Origin: Clostridiales bacterium
GTDB lineage: Bacteria > Bacillota > Clostridia > Christensenellales > Aristaeellaceae
NCBI GenBank assembly: GCA_015056085.1
Contig: SVHA01000014.1
Coordinates: forward strand, 1-42,413
Length of the DNA: 42,413 nt
Direction: 5' to 3'
Shown here: positions 22,989 to 33,400 of the stretch, piece after piece
Position numbering within the stretch: position 1 is the stretch's first letter
Layout: each line of letters opens with the position of its first letter
Notes under the pieces: model-generated
Databases searched by the model: none
What the model was told of the DNA's origin: nothing
What the model saw: the letters and a program-made list of their open reading frames with translations, nothing else
Made by a program: the position numbers and the translations under genes

Positions 22989-24993
22989 GGTCCTGTTCTT
23001 CCTGCGTGTCATCATCCGTCGCTTCCGGGGCTGCTGCTTCTTCAGCAGTTTCAGCAGATACAGAGGCTGCTTCTTCTTCGGCAGCATCCTGCAGGGCGTC
23101 GGGGGCGTGCTCGGTTTCTTCCGCCACATACTCGCCCGTTTCCATCAGGGTCACAAACTCCTTGCGGCTGAGGGTGTCGTGGGCAACGAGCATCTTCACC
23201 AGCAGGTCGAAGCGTTCCCGGTTGTCGTCGATCATCTGAAGGGCCAGCTGATAGCCTTCGTCCAGGAGTTTCCGCACTTCCCGGTCGATCTTGGCAGCGA
23301 CTTCTTCGGAATAGCTGCGGCTCTGACCGAATTCCATGCCGACAAACACTTCCTGATCGCTGTCCAGATACACCGGGCCGATCTCTTCGCTCATGCCGAA
23401 CATGGTCACCATGCGGCGGCAGAGTTCCGTAGCGTGCTGCAGGTCGCTGGTGGCGCCGGTGGTGAATTCACCCAGGCCACGCTGCTCGGCGGCATGGCCG
23501 CCCAGAGCCACGGCAATGCGGGCCATGAGCTGGCTGCGGGTGGTCAGTTCATGCTCCTCGCCGGGCAGGGACAGGGTGTGGCCGGCAGAATTGCCCCGGG
23601 GCACGATGGTCACCAGATGCACGTCGTGGGCCTGGGGGGCAAAGTGACCCACAATGGCGTGGCCCGCCTCGTGGATCGCCACCATTTCCTTGTCCCGTTC
23701 AGACACCTTGTGGCTGCGCTTTTCCGGGCCCATCTGCACACGGCTGATGGCTTCCAGCAGCGTCTTCTGGTCGATCTTCTTGCGCCGTGCCCGGGCAGAA
23801 AGGATCGCCGCTTCGTTCATCACGTTTTCCAGTTCAGCGCCGGTGCCAAAGGGCATCCGCTTGGCGATGACCTTCAGATCCACGTCATCCGCCAGGGGCT
23901 TGCCCTTGGAGTGCACCTTCAGGATCGCCACACGACCATCCAGGTCGGGATAGTTCACCGTCACCTGGCGGTCAAAGCGGCCGGGGCGCAAAAGGGCGGG
24001 GTCGAGGATATCCCGGCGGTTGGTGGCAGCCATCACGATGACGCCTTCATTGACGGCAAAGCCGTCCATTTCCACCAGCAGCTGGTTGAGGGTCTGTTCC
24101 CGCTCGTCATGACCGCCGCCCAGGCCGGCGCCACGATGGCGGCCCACAGCGTCGATCTCGTCAATAAACACGATGGAGGGAGCGGACTTCTTCGCCTGAT
24201 CGAACAGGTCGCGGACACGGCTGGCGCCCACGCCTACGAACATTTCCACAAAGTCAGAGCCGGAAATGGAGAAGAAGGGCACGCCTGCTTCACCGGCCAC
24301 AGCCTTGGCCAGCAGCGTCTTGCCCGTGCCGGGAGGGCCCACCAGCAGCACGCCCTTGGGAATGCGGGCGCCCATGTCGATATACGCCCGGGGATTCCGC
24401 AGGAAGTCCACCATTTCCTGGAGTTCTTCCTTCTCTTCGTCAGCGCCGGCCACGTTTTCAAAGGTGATCTTGTTCTTGGCGGGGTCCTGCATCCGGGCAC
24501 GGGATTTGCCGAAGTTCATCACCTTGCTGTTGCCACCGCCCTGGGCGCGCATCATCAGCACCCAGAACACCACCAGCAGCACCACCGTCAGGAAGAAGGG
24601 CAGCAGTTCCAGCCACCAGGGCGTGCCCTGGGGCTGGGGATACTGCACGGTGAAGCGCAGGTCGCTCACCGACAGGGTCTCTGCGTCCACACCCAGGCGC
24701 TTGGCCTCCATGCGGATGGCGGTGTCGATGAAATCGCCGCCGATGGTGGTTTCAAAGTCATACCTGCCGGGGAAATCCGAGGCAAGCACACGGGTGCCCC
24801 GCAGCACGCCCACAAGAGCCGTGCCGCTGATGGCCACCTTCTCCACCTGATCCTTTTCGATCAATTCCAGCAGTTCGGGATATTCAATTCGGATAAAGTC
24901 GTGACCGTTCAGGCCACCGGAGAGCAGCATGGAAATCAGCACCAGCGCGCCGATAATCACCACATAGCTCATCAAACCCCGGGATCGTTTCAA
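22972..24993 (-). CDS. ftsH: ATP-dependent zinc metalloprotease FtsH
   Basis: A 673-residue membrane protease that degrades unassembled or regulatory membrane and soluble proteins. Transmembrane helices lie at ~9-26 and ~127-147 around an extracytoplasmic loop. The AAA domain has Walker A GPPGTGKT (219-226), Walker [11 protein letters not shown] (~274-283) and the second region of homology (~320-340). The zinc site HEAGH is at 441-445. A long acidic Glu/Ala-rich tail (~615-673) follows. The start is TTG at 24993, supported by AAAGGAGG nine bases upstream; the next Met is residue 8. It lies after hpt, as in many Firmicutes. Confidence 0.97.
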   Translation of the reverse strand: MKRSRGLMSYVVIIGALVLISMLLSGGLNGHDFIRIEYPELLELIEKDQVEKVAISGTALVGVLRGTRVLASDFPGRYDFETTIGGDFIDTAIRMEAKRLGVDAETLSVSDLRFTVQYPQPQGTPWWLELLPFFLTVVLLVVFWVLMMRAQGGGNSKVMNFGKSRARMQDPAKNKITFENVAGADEEKEELQEMVDFLRNPRAYIDMGARIPKGVLLVGPPGTGKTLLAKAVAGEAGVPFFSISGSDFVEMFVGVGASRVRDLFDQAKKSAPSIVFIDEIDAVGRHRGAGLGGGHDEREQTLNQLLVEMDGFAVNEGVIVMAATNRRDILDPALLRPGRFDRQVTVNYPDLDGRVAILKVHSKGKPLADDVDLKVIAKRMPFGTGAELENVMNEAAILSARARRKKIDQKTLLEAISRVQMGPEKRSHKVSERDKEMVAIHEAGHAIVGHFAPQAHDVHLVTIVPRGNSAGHTLSLPGEEHELTTRSQLMARIAVALGGHAAEQRGLGEFTTGATSDLQHATELCRRMVTMFGMSEEIGPVYLDSDQEVFVGMEFGQSRSYSEEVAAKIDREVRKLLDEGYQLALQMIDDNRERFDLLVKMLVAHDTLSRKEFVTLMETGEYVAEETEHAPDALQDAAEEEAASVSAETAEEAAAPEATDDDTQEEQDHEHQG

Positions 24994-25035
24994 GGCAGGA
25001 ATCCTCCTTTATTGTCTGTCAACCGCTTCGCCTTT

Positions 25036-25602
25036 TCAGGCGTCCTCACCGCCATAAATGCGGGGGTGCAGCACGCCGATGTCGGGCAGGTTGCGGTATT
25101 TTTCCGCATAATCCAGGCCATAGCCCACTACGAATTCGTCCGGGATGGTGAAGCAGAAATAATCCGCCTGCAGATCCACCCGGCGCCTTTCGGGCTTATC
25201 CAGCAAGGTGACAATCTTGATGGAAGCAGCGCCACGGCTGGAAAGATACTTCTTGAGGTAGCTCAGCGTCATGCCGGAGTCCACGATGTCCTCCACGATC
25301 AGCACGTCCATGCCGGTGATGTCGCAGGTGATGTCCTTGACCAGATTCACCACGCCGGTGGTCTTGGTGGAGGCACCGTAGCTGGACACAGCCATGAAGT
25401 CGATGGTCAGGGGCAGGTCCACTTCCCGGATCAGATCAGAGAAGAACACCACCGCACCCTTGAGGATGCACAGCATGACAACCTTGCGCCCCTGATAGTC
25501 GCTGGTGATCTTCTGGCCCAGGTCACGAATAGCCTGTGCGATTTCTTCCCTTGTGATGAGAACTTTTTTGAGGTCAGCGTACAGGTTGGCATTGGTATCC
25601 AT
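25036..25602 (-). CDS. hpt: Hypoxanthine phosphoribosyltransferase
   Basis: A 188-residue purine-salvage enzyme making IMP/GMP from hypoxanthine/guanine and PRPP. The PRPP motif is VLIVEDIVDSGMTLSYL (~100-116). The flexible-loop Ser-Tyr is in VSSYGAST (~75) and the C-terminal DEFVVGYGLDYAEKYRNLP binds the base. Full length. It sits between tilS and ftsH, a conserved order. Confidence 0.96.
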   Translation of the reverse strand: MDTNANLYADLKKVLITREEIAQAIRDLGQKITSDYQGRKVVMLCILKGAVVFFSDLIREVDLPLTIDFMAVSSYGASTKTTGVVNLVKDITCDITGMDVLIVEDIVDSGMTLSYLKKYLSSRGAASIKIVTLLDKPERRRVDLQADYFCFTIPDEFVVGYGLDYAEKYRNLPDIGVLHPRIYGGEDA

Positions 25603-25635
25603 GGCGTATCCTCCTTAGCATTCACTGATATGTGT

Positions 25636-26964
25636 TCACTCGATGGAAGGTGCGTCCTGATGATTCGGGCGCATCCAGGGCATTTCACCGGTAAAGGAAA
25701 CCAGACAGGCGTCTTCCCCGCCGGAGAGATGGGGCAGCGCACCGGCGCCGACGCCGCAAACCAGCAGCACCTCGTCTTCCCGGCACAGGAGGGGAATCTC
25801 GTCCCGGAAGGGGGCGTCCACCCGGCGGTTGACCAGATAATCCTGCAGGGACTGGCGTCCCGCCTGCCCGAAGGGGCGAATCCAGTCGCCGGAGCGCCTT
25901 GTGCGAAGGATCAGCCCATTGAGCAGGGCTGTCGGCATCGCCTGGGCGCTGCGGCCATCGCCCCAATCCTTCTCCACCGCGGTGATGTGCACCGTCACGC
26001 CGCTCATCTGTGCGCCGTTATGCACTTCGCAGGGCGTGGGGGACGTTTTTCCCTCCGTGGGGGACATCAGATGCAGGTGGGTGTAGCACCGCTTGGCCTG
26101 CCCGCCGCCGGGCAGGTTGCACACAGCGCCAGGGGCTTGCGCCAAAAGGGTCAATACGTCTTCCGTCTGACGCTGGGATAGGCTTTCCCCCTGCCAGGCG
26201 CTGCGGATCACCCGCCGTCTGAGGGCCAGGGGCAAATCCAGCAGTTCGGAAATAGGCAGGGCGCTGCGCTGCAAATGTCTGGCAAGGAAATCCTCCGTCC
26301 ATTGACGCATCAGCTGCTCTTCGCCCTGAATGATCTGCGCCGCCGAGGCCATCCGCTGGGCGGCGCCGGGCGCCATGCTTTCCAGCAGGGGCATGACTTC
26401 CAGCCTGAGGCGGTTGCGCAGATACCGGGTGTCCTGATTGGATTCATCCTCCCGCCAGGATTGTCCCCGGCTGAGGAGGTATTGCTGCAGTTCCCTGCGG
26501 GAAATCTCCAGCAGCGGCCGCATCACCCGGATGCCGCCGATGACAGCGTCCGGCAGCATGGCCGTCAGACCCGACAGGCCCGTGCCCCGCAGCAGGCGCA
26601 TCAGCAGCGTTTCCGCCTGATCATCCTGATGATGGGCCAGCAGCAGCGCTTCGCAGCCGGTCTGTTCCATCGCCTGACGGAAGAAGGCGTAGCGCACGTC
26701 CCTCGCCCAGGCCTCCCCGGCATTCGGCGGCGGGCAGGCGTGGAAGCACACCAAATTCCAGCCGTTTTCTTCGCACAGGCGGCGGACGAAGGTTTCATCT
26801 CCGTCGGCGCTTTCGCCCCGCAGGCCATGGTGCACATGGACGCAGGTCACATCCCTGCCGACATCGTTCAGCAGGCACGCCAAGGCCACGGAATCAGCAC
26901 CGCCGGAAAGCCCCACCAGTACTTTTTGCGGTACCTGGGAAAAATCAGGGGCAAGGGTGTTCAT
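25636..26964 (-). CDS. tilS: tRNA(Ile)-lysidine synthase
   Basis: A 442-residue protein that attaches lysine to C34 of tRNA-Ile(CAU), changing its decoding from AUG to AUA. The PP-loop ATPase motif SGGADS lies at residues ~19-24. The middle region includes AHHQDDQAET and ESNQDTRYLRNRLR, both standard. The C-terminal TilS domain is present (~350-430; WIRPFGQAGRQSLQDYL). I start it at the ATG at 26964, whose first base overlaps the upstream stop (TGATG); a GTG three bases earlier is possible. It is essential in most bacteria. Confidence 0.95.
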   Translation of the reverse strand: MNTLAPDFSQVPQKVLVGLSGGADSVALACLLNDVGRDVTCVHVHHGLRGESADGDETFVRRLCEENGWNLVCFHACPPPNAGEAWARDVRYAFFRQAMEQTGCEALLLAHHQDDQAETLLMRLLRGTGLSGLTAMLPDAVIGGIRVMRPLLEISRRELQQYLLSRGQSWREDESNQDTRYLRNRLRLEVMPLLESMAPGAAQRMASAAQIIQGEEQLMRQWTEDFLARHLQRSALPISELLDLPLALRRRVIRSAWQGESLSQRQTEDVLTLLAQAPGAVCNLPGGGQAKRCYTHLHLMSPTEGKTSPTPCEVHNGAQMSGVTVHITAVEKDWGDGRSAQAMPTALLNGLILRTRRSGDWIRPFGQAGRQSLQDYLVNRRVDAPFRDEIPLLCREDEVLLVCGVGAGALPHLSGGEDACLVSFTGEMPWMRPNHQDAPSIE

Positions 26965-28403
26965 CACTGTTCCCTCAGGGGGGCGCCGCAGGAGGCGCAG
27001 GCCTTGAGCTCGTTATAGGGGGCGTCATTGACCTGACTCCAGGTGAAGGAGCCCCTGAAGGGCAGATTGCTGGCATGGGCCGAAATGCAATTCTGGTCCA
27101 GATGGTAGAAGGAGCCGCCGTCGGGGTTGAAATACAGCACCGTGCTGGCAGTGGGCACAAACTGCGGCGGCTGGGTGGGCATGGTGTTTTCCGTAGCGGG
27201 CGTGGGGGTGACAGTCTCGTTGGATTTCAGCGACCGGGGATCCACATACCATGCGCCGTTTTCCTTGGTCAAAACCACGCTGAACAGATACACTTCAGGA
27301 TTGAGGCCGTTGCGCTTGTCAATGGTCGCCTTGACCACCGCCGTGCGGCTGATGTCATTGGAGGTGCCGCTCATGTCCTCCATGGAGTATTCCAGGGGAT
27401 AGCGGTTGGCAAGGATGGCAAACAGCTGGGTTTTGGGCTCGGTCTGCTGCTTCTGCCAGGAGGGCAGCGTCAGTTTCACCAGCTGGTCGTAGTCGTTCTG
27501 GCTCCAATAGTGGAAGAAGGTCATCAGGCACTCCGCCGTGGCGTTATCCATGGGCGGGGTGGCGGTGGGCATATCGGTGGTCGCAGGCATGGACTGGGGG
27601 AATCCGCCATGATTCTGCACATTGGAGACGTTCTGCCCCTGCGTGCTCACCTGCTGGCCCTGCTGATTGCCCTGATTCTGGTTGGTATTGTCCTGGGGCG
27701 GGGCCGCAAGGGCCGTCACCACCGCCACCAGCGCCAGAATGCCGCCGATGAGGGAGAGGGTCGTCCGCAGGGACTGATTGAGCTGCCTGGTGATCCACAG
27801 ATAGGCAATGGTCGCCACCGTCACCACGGCAAACACCCACTTGAGGGCCGGCACGCCGGAAAGCACCATCGCCACGATGAACAGTACGGGCAGCAGGCCC
27901 GCCAGCACCAGCAACACGAGGTTTTCCGGCTGAATGGGCTTTTTCGGACGGGGCGGCTGATAGCCGATGTAGGAGCCGTTGGACGGGCCGGGAGCCACAG
28001 GCGCCGGAGACGCCGGGGGCTGGCCATACATACTCTGGGGATTCACCCCGGCGGAATAGCCCATCTGGCCATAGGGGGCCTGCTGGGGGTAATTCTGCTG
28101 GGGATAGGCAGGCTGACCATAGGGGTTCTGCTGGGGGTACGCCTGCTGGCCATAGGGATTCTGCTGGGGATAGACGGGCTGCTGATACACGCTGCCCTGC
28201 CCCACCGGCGGACGCTGCTGATATCCTTGCGGCATCTGCTGATTCATCTGAGGATTCATCTGCTGGGACATCGGCTGATTCATCATCGGCTGATTCATTT
28301 GCGGATTCATTTGGGGATTCATGGGCTGATAGGGCGCCTGACCGGCAGAGGGCGTCTGCCCCCAGGTCGGCTGATTCCCATACGGAGGACGGCCTTGATT
28401 CAT
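26964..28403 (-). CDS. Pro/Gln/Met-rich membrane protein with C-terminal Cys motif
   Basis: A 479-residue protein, first gene of the tilS-hpt-ftsH operon. Residues 1-150 are low complexity (MNPQMNQPM-like and PQQNPYGQ-like repeats). Three membrane helices follow (~161-183, 186-205, 212-234), then a Gln/Asn/Thr-rich linker and an extracytoplasmic domain with an NTF2-like look (~275-395; ATAECLMTFFHYWSQNDYDQLVKL). The C-terminus is a YFNPDGGSFYHLDQNC...KACASCGAP module. Its Tyr-His-x4-Cys and Cys-x2-Cys pattern is common at the ends of clostridial envelope proteins and may bind metal. Start 28403 is chosen because the promoter at 28496-28523 excludes the earlier Met codons; the ribosome site is weak. 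Function unknown. Confidence 0.75.
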   Translation of the reverse strand: MNQGRPPYGNQPTWGQTPSAGQAPYQPMNPQMNPQMNQPMMNQPMSQQMNPQMNQQMPQGYQQRPPVGQGSVYQQPVYPQQNPYGQQAYPQQNPYGQPAYPQQNYPQQAPYGQMGYSAGVNPQSMYGQPPASPAPVAPGPSNGSYIGYQPPRPKKPIQPENLVLLVLAGLLPVLFIVAMVLSGVPALKWVFAVVTVATIAYLWITRQLNQSLRTTLSLIGGILALVAVVTALAAPPQDNTNQNQGNQQGQQVSTQGQNVSNVQNHGGFPQSMPATTDMPTATPPMDNATAECLMTFFHYWSQNDYDQLVKLTLPSWQKQQTEPKTQLFAILANRYPLEYSMEDMSGTSNDISRTAVVKATIDKRNGLNPEVYLFSVVLTKENGAWYVDPRSLKSNETVTPTPATENTMPTQPPQFVPTASTVLYFNPDGGSFYHLDQNCISAHASNLPFRGSFTWSQVNDAPYNELKACASCGAPLREQ

Positions 28404-28495
28404 CCCTGCACCTGTACCTTTCCGCCGCCAAAGCGGCCAACTGTATCGGGCTTTCGCCACGTTAAGTCCTGAAGGGGAAAATTGATTCATCTTAT

Positions 28496-28523
28496 AGTAT
28501 AGCACACTTTACGCCCTTGTAAA
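28496..28523 (-). promoter_or_regulatory. Promoter of the tilS-hpt-ftsH operon
   Basis: Minus strand: TTTACA (28523-28518), 16-bp spacer, TATACT (28501-28496). All gaps between the six downstream genes are under 60 bp or overlaps, so this probably drives the whole leftward unit to 20299. Confidence 0.75.
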
Positions 28524-28668
28524 CCACAAAATTCAAAAAATCGCCACAGGAAGCGCCGGTTACAGGCCATTTTCCCGCCAGGAGGCATGGCGGCGCCTTT
28601 CCAGGCATATTCTCCCCCAGACCGTCATCCGGCCATCCAGGCCATTCATTTGAGAAAGGAGCATCATC

Positions 28669-29289
28669 ATGTCTGATTGTGCCAAATCGCCTCAGGAGAA
28701 AATCTGCGCCTATGAGTACACCGTGCGCCGGGGAGATAGTTTCTACCTCATTGCCCATCGGCTGGGCGTGCCCCTGCGGGACCTGCTCAACGCCAACCCG
28801 GACATGAATCCCGCCCGGCTGATGGTAGGCGATGTGCTGTGCATCCCCATGGAAGAAGACGATGCGCCGCAAACGCCAGCGCCCTCCCCTTCCACGCCCC
28901 CTGCAGAGACTCCTCCCCCGCAGGAGGACATGGATACCCCTGCCATGCCCGAACAGGAAGTGCCCGACCTGTGCCCCGGCGGCACGCTGCGCACCATACA
29001 GGAAGGCGAAACGGCAGCGGACATCCAACTTTCCGAAGGATTGAGCCGCAACACGCTGCAATCCGCCAACCCCTCCACCAATCTGGAGCAGCTCATCGCC
29101 GGGGAGACGCTGTGCATCCCCAGTGAGAATATTCCCTGCCCCGCCGCTTCCTATTATACGCTGCGTACCGGCGAAACGCTGGAATCAGCGGCCCTTTCCC
29201 TGAATGTGTCCATCGGGGCGCTGCTCAGGGCCAATCCCTGCCTGGCCCCTGCGGATTTTGTGCCCGGTGCGTGCATCCTTTTGCCGTAA
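28669..29289 (+). CDS. Triple LysM-domain protein
   Basis: A 206-residue protein without signal peptide or membrane helix. Three LysM-type modules: ~14-57 (YTVRRGDSFYLIAHRLGVPL ... VGDVLCIP), ~100-145 (RTIQEGETAADIQLSEGLS ... AGETLCIPS) and ~155-205 (YTLRTGETLESAALSLNVSI ... GACILLP). An acidic Pro-rich linker (~62-97) separates the first two. LysM binds N-acetylglucosamine polymers such as peptidoglycan. The lack of a signal suggests a cytosolic or forespore/coat role, or non-classical release. AAAGGAGC precedes the ATG. The gap 28524-28668 shows no gene. Confidence 0.9.
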   Translation: MSDCAKSPQEKICAYEYTVRRGDSFYLIAHRLGVPLRDLLNANPDMNPARLMVGDVLCIPMEEDDAPQTPAPSPSTPPAETPPPQEDMDTPAMPEQEVPDLCPGGTLRTIQEGETAADIQLSEGLSRNTLQSANPSTNLEQLIAGETLCIPSENIPCPAASYYTLRTGETLESAALSLNVSIGALLRANPCLAPADFVPGACILLP

Positions 29290-29410
29290 GGAAAAATTTA
29301 TCAGCACAATTTTTCAAAATGGCGGGAACAATTCGCCCTGCTGATGCGTCTGACTGAATGTAAGCCGACAGCGCTTGCACACAAATCAGAAAAACACGGA
29401 GGTACCACTT

Positions 29411-30394
29411 ATGAAGAAGATCTTTGCCCTGCTGCTCATTCTGGCCCTGGCGCTGCCTGTCATCGCCCTGGGCACCGCCACCCCCACCGACACCGATGTT
29501 CCCAGTGATGTTTTCACCGTCTCCGGCGTGGTGACGGAAATCACCGACGAATACATCCTCATCGCTGACGAAAACGACCAGATGGTGCAGGTGAACATCA
29601 TCACCGGCGAGGAAGCCACGGTCATCGAAACCAGCAAGGAAAACGGCATCGCCCTGGGCGATTTCATCGTCGCCATGTACAACGGCATGATGACCCGTTC
29701 CCTGCCCCCGCAGGTGGCTGCCCAGAAGATCATCTGCTTTGAAAAGACCGGCGAGGTGTCTGCCATCACCGAAGAAACCTTCACCCTGACCACTGACGAC
29801 GGCGAGGAGATCATCGTCAACGCCACCGCTGAGCAGATCGAGCTGTTGGTTGAAGGCGACCGCAAGTCCGTCTACTTCGACGGCGTGATGACCCTGTCCC
29901 TGCCCGCCCAGATCAGCGCCCTGCACATTTCTGACCCGGTGGAGGACGTGTACACCCTCTTTGGCGCCGTGACGGAAGTGACCGAGGAGTACATCATCGT
30001 CATGGATGAAATCTTCGGCGAAGTGCAGGTGAACATTGCTGCCGGCGAGGATGGCACCATCATCGAAACCACCAGCGAAGCCGGCATTGCTGCGGGCGAC
30101 TATGTGACCGTGATGTATGACGGCAAGATGACCCGCTCCCTGCCCCCGCAGGTCAGCGCCCTGCGCATCACCTGCTACACCATGGAAGGCACCGTGAGCG
30201 ACATCACCGAGGAAGGCTTCATGCTCAACCGGGAAGGCCTCGACGCTGTGCAGGTCAACGCCCCCGCTGACATGATGGCCGGCATCACCGACGGCGCTTT
30301 TGTCACCGTGACCTTTGACGGCGCCATGACCATGTCCCTGCCCGCCCAAATCAGCGCCCAGATGATCCTCATCACCGAAACCATCGTTGACTGA
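29411..30394 (+). CDS. Secreted protein with A-B-A-B internal repeats
   Basis: A 327-residue protein. The signal peptide (residues 1-20, MKKIFALLLILALALPVIAL) is followed by four ~70-75-residue beta-rich repeats. Each starts with a G(A/V/E)VTEIT(D/E)E-type strand and ends with YxGxMTRSLPPQVxAxxI or FDGxMTxSLPAQISA. Repeats 1 and 3 are most alike (EYILIADE...TRSLPPQV), as are 2 and 4 (SLPAQIS), so an A-B unit was duplicated. CGGAGG lies upstream of the ATG at 29411. There is no lipobox or sorting signal. I recognise no family with known function; the strand pattern hints at small OB- or SH3-like barrels. Confidence 0.8.
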   Translation: MKKIFALLLILALALPVIALGTATPTDTDVPSDVFTVSGVVTEITDEYILIADENDQMVQVNIITGEEATVIETSKENGIALGDFIVAMYNGMMTRSLPPQVAAQKIICFEKTGEVSAITEETFTLTTDDGEEIIVNATAEQIELLVEGDRKSVYFDGVMTLSLPAQISALHISDPVEDVYTLFGAVTEVTEEYIIVMDEIFGEVQVNIAAGEDGTIIETTSEAGIAAGDYVTVMYDGKMTRSLPPQVSALRITCYTMEGTVSDITEEGFMLNREGLDAVQVNAPADMMAGITDGAFVTVTFDGAMTMSLPAQISAQMILITETIVD

Positions 30395-30412
30395 TCCCCA
30401 CATATCAAAACG

Positions 30413-30451
30413 GCGGCTGATTCCTGCTTATGGGAATCAGCCGCTTTTTTT
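30413..30451. terminator. Bidirectional terminator
   Basis: Stem GCGGCTGATTCC (30413-30424) with GGAATCAGCCGC (30433-30444), then T7 on the plus strand and, reading leftward, CGTTTTG. It serves the repeat protein gene and, in reverse, the SNF2 gene ending at 30461. Confidence 0.9.
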
Positions 30452-30460
30452 GTTTGCCGT

Positions 30461-33400
30461 TTATTGGAAAAGTTGGAGAATCTCCTGGGTGCTCAGGCCG
30501 GTCACCATCTGTTCGCCGGGGGTGATGAGCTGATCGAACAGCGCCTTTTTTCGCTGGCCCAAGGCCACCACCTGCTCCTCGATGGAGCCGTGGGTCACCA
30601 GGCGGATGACGTCCACCTTGCGGGTCTGGCCGATGCGGTAGGCCCGGTCGGTGGCCTGATCCTCCGCCGCAGGATTCCACCACGGGTCGTAGTGAATCAC
30701 CATGTCGGCGCCCGTCAGGTTCAGGCCCGTGCCGCCGGCCTTGAGGGAAATCAGGAACACGTCCGCTGCACCGCCGTTGAAGCGCTCCGTCAGGGACAGG
30801 CGTTCCTGGGCAGGGGTGTCGCCGTCCAGGTACATCACCGTGAAGCCCGCCTCCGTCAACTGGCGGCGGAGAATTTTCAGCATGGAGGTGAAGGCCGAGA
30901 ACAACAGCACCCGCCGGGAGGACGCCCGGGCGGCGGTGAGCAAGTCCAGCAGCAGGTCATACTTGCCGGAGGAGCCGATGTAGTCTTCCAGCACCAGTTG
31001 GGGGTGGCAGCAGATCTGCCGCAATTGGGTGATGGCCGCCAGCACCTCGGTGCGACTGCGGTCAAAGCCCTTTTCCGCCAGCACTTCGCTGACCCGGTCC
31101 CGGAGCCTGAGCATGGCGGCCCGGTAGACCTTGGTCTGCTCCGGCGTCATCTGAGCGGTGAAAGTGTGCTCGATCTTATCCGGCAGTTCCGTCAGCACGT
31201 CCTTTTTCAGCCGCCGCATCAGGAAGGGGCGAATCCGCTTGCGCAGGTCCTCTGCGTCCATGCCGTCCTGATACCGGCGCAGGAAGGCGCTGTATCCCAG
31301 CAGATACCCCGGCAGGACGAAATCAAAGATGGACCACAGTTCGCCCACGCCGTTTTCCATGGGCGTGCCGGTGAGGGCAAACCGGGTGCGGCCTTTGAGC
31401 TGCTTGACGGCGACAGCCGCCTTGCTGCCGGCATTTTTGATGTGCTGGGCTTCGTCCAGCACGATAAAGCGGAAGTTGATGTCTGTCATCAGGTCGATGT
31501 CCTGGCGGATAAGGGGATAGGACGTGATGAGCACGTCCACATCGTGGGCTTCCTTCACATGGCGGATCTGGCTGGCCCGCTGGGCCGCCGAGCCGCTGAT
31601 AACCATCACGGAAAGTTCCGGCGCAAACCGCTCCAGTTCGCTGAGCCAGTTGTAGGTCAGCGTGGTGGGCGAAACCACCAGGGACGTCTGTCCCGCTTCC
31701 CGGTTGGCCTTGAACAGGGCAATCACCTGCACCGTTTTGCCAAGGCCCATATCGTCTGCCAGCACGCCGCCCATGTGCAGGCGATCCAGCGTACTCAGCC
31801 ACTGATAGCCCCGCTGCTGATACGGCCGCAAAGACAGTCCCTGGGGCAGCTGCACCGTATCGGCGGGCGCTTCGGTGAGGGCCCGGACGGTGGTTTCGAC
31901 GGATGCATCCCGATGAACGGGCAGGTCGCTGCCTTCCAGCAGACCGCTCAAATAGGCCGTGCGGTATGCCTGCAGGGTGATGGTATCCCCCGCAGCGCTG
32001 GCGCCCTCCAGAGAGGCCGCTTCCGTCACGGCGTCCGCCAGGGGCTGCCACTGTTCCAGCCCCGACAAATCCAGGAAGGAGCCGTCCTTGAGGCGGAAAT
32101 ACCTCCTGCGGCGGCTGAGGGCTTCCATCATCGCCAGAATTTCCTGGGTGGGCTCGCCATCCGCATCAAAGGTCAGTTCCAGCTGCCCGCCGGAGACCTT
32201 CATGGCGCCGGAGAGGTTGGGCTTGCGGGGCGCCAGGCGGCGGAAATCATTGGACAGGTAGACCTCGCACATCTCCTGCAGGCGGGGCAGACCTTCCGTC
32301 ATGAAATCAAAGATGGCCTCCTGCCCGGAGAGATACACCATGCCCCGGGAAACGAAGAATCCCGATGCACCCAGGGCGTCCAGCACCTTGCGCTCGGCAG
32401 CGGCGTCCCGCAGGAGCAGTTTTTCGCCCCGGCGGATGGATTCCGGCATGGGCGTTTCATCAAAGGGATCGATTTCCCTGTCGCCATAGCAGAACTGCGC
32501 CCTGGCCACCACATCCCGGCCCGCCCGGTCCAGATAGATTTTCGGCACCAGCGGCAGACGAATCAGCTGCTTTTGCAGTTCCGGGGACAGTTCCACCACG
32601 CCGGTGAGTTTCAGAAAAGGAATCAGCTCGCCAATGACCCGGGCGGCGTCCCTGACGGGGAAATCAAACTGGCAGCGGCCCATGAACTGCTTTTGCCACA
32701 ATACCCGCATCACCGAGCGCTGATCCTCCGCCACACAGATGACGTTGCCGCCAGCCATGGCGTAGGAGCAGGAAGGCGTCAGTGGCCGGAAATCCCGGGG
32801 GAACAGCGCCTGCACCGTCAGGCCCCGCAAATCGCTGGACACCCTGAAATGCAGGGGAATCCGGGCTTCCCGCACGCAGCGCACGGCGGAAGTGTTGCCG
32901 TCAATGGTCAGGCGGAAGGGCATCTCGTTAAGACACCGGAGGATTCTTTCCGCCATGGGCTCCGGCAGGGGCATCACCCGCTGATCCGCCGGTTTCAGGG
33001 TGCAGCCCGCTTCCTTCTGGGTCAGGCACATTTCCTTCAAAATCTGCACGATCTGCCTTGCAGCGGGGGAAAAGTGCATCCATTCCGGGTGGAAGGCAAA
33101 GCCCTTGCCGTACTGGATCACCTCGCCCGTTTCCATGGCGCTGATCATCTGCGGGATGGAGCGGACTACATACATCCTGTCCTCGCCCATCCGCAGGCCG
33201 ATTTTGAGTTTCTCATCCTCCTGATGCTGGGAGACGATCAGGTTCACTTCCAGATGCACGGCGCCGTCTTCCGGCAGGGCGGATTCCATGGCGCCCATCA
33301 GCGCCGGGGCACTATTGACGGCATTGAGACGCAGCATTTCATCCGCCGCACCGCTTTGCGTCACAGACAGCGCCGCTGCTACCGTATGCCGGCAGGCGCC

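Noticed and set aside
22954-26181. A 1075-codon open frame antisense to ftsH, hpt and tilS
   Set aside because: It is a product of high GC third-position bias opposite real genes; no ribosome site, no recognisable domain, and His/Gly/Gln-rich composition typical of antisense frames.
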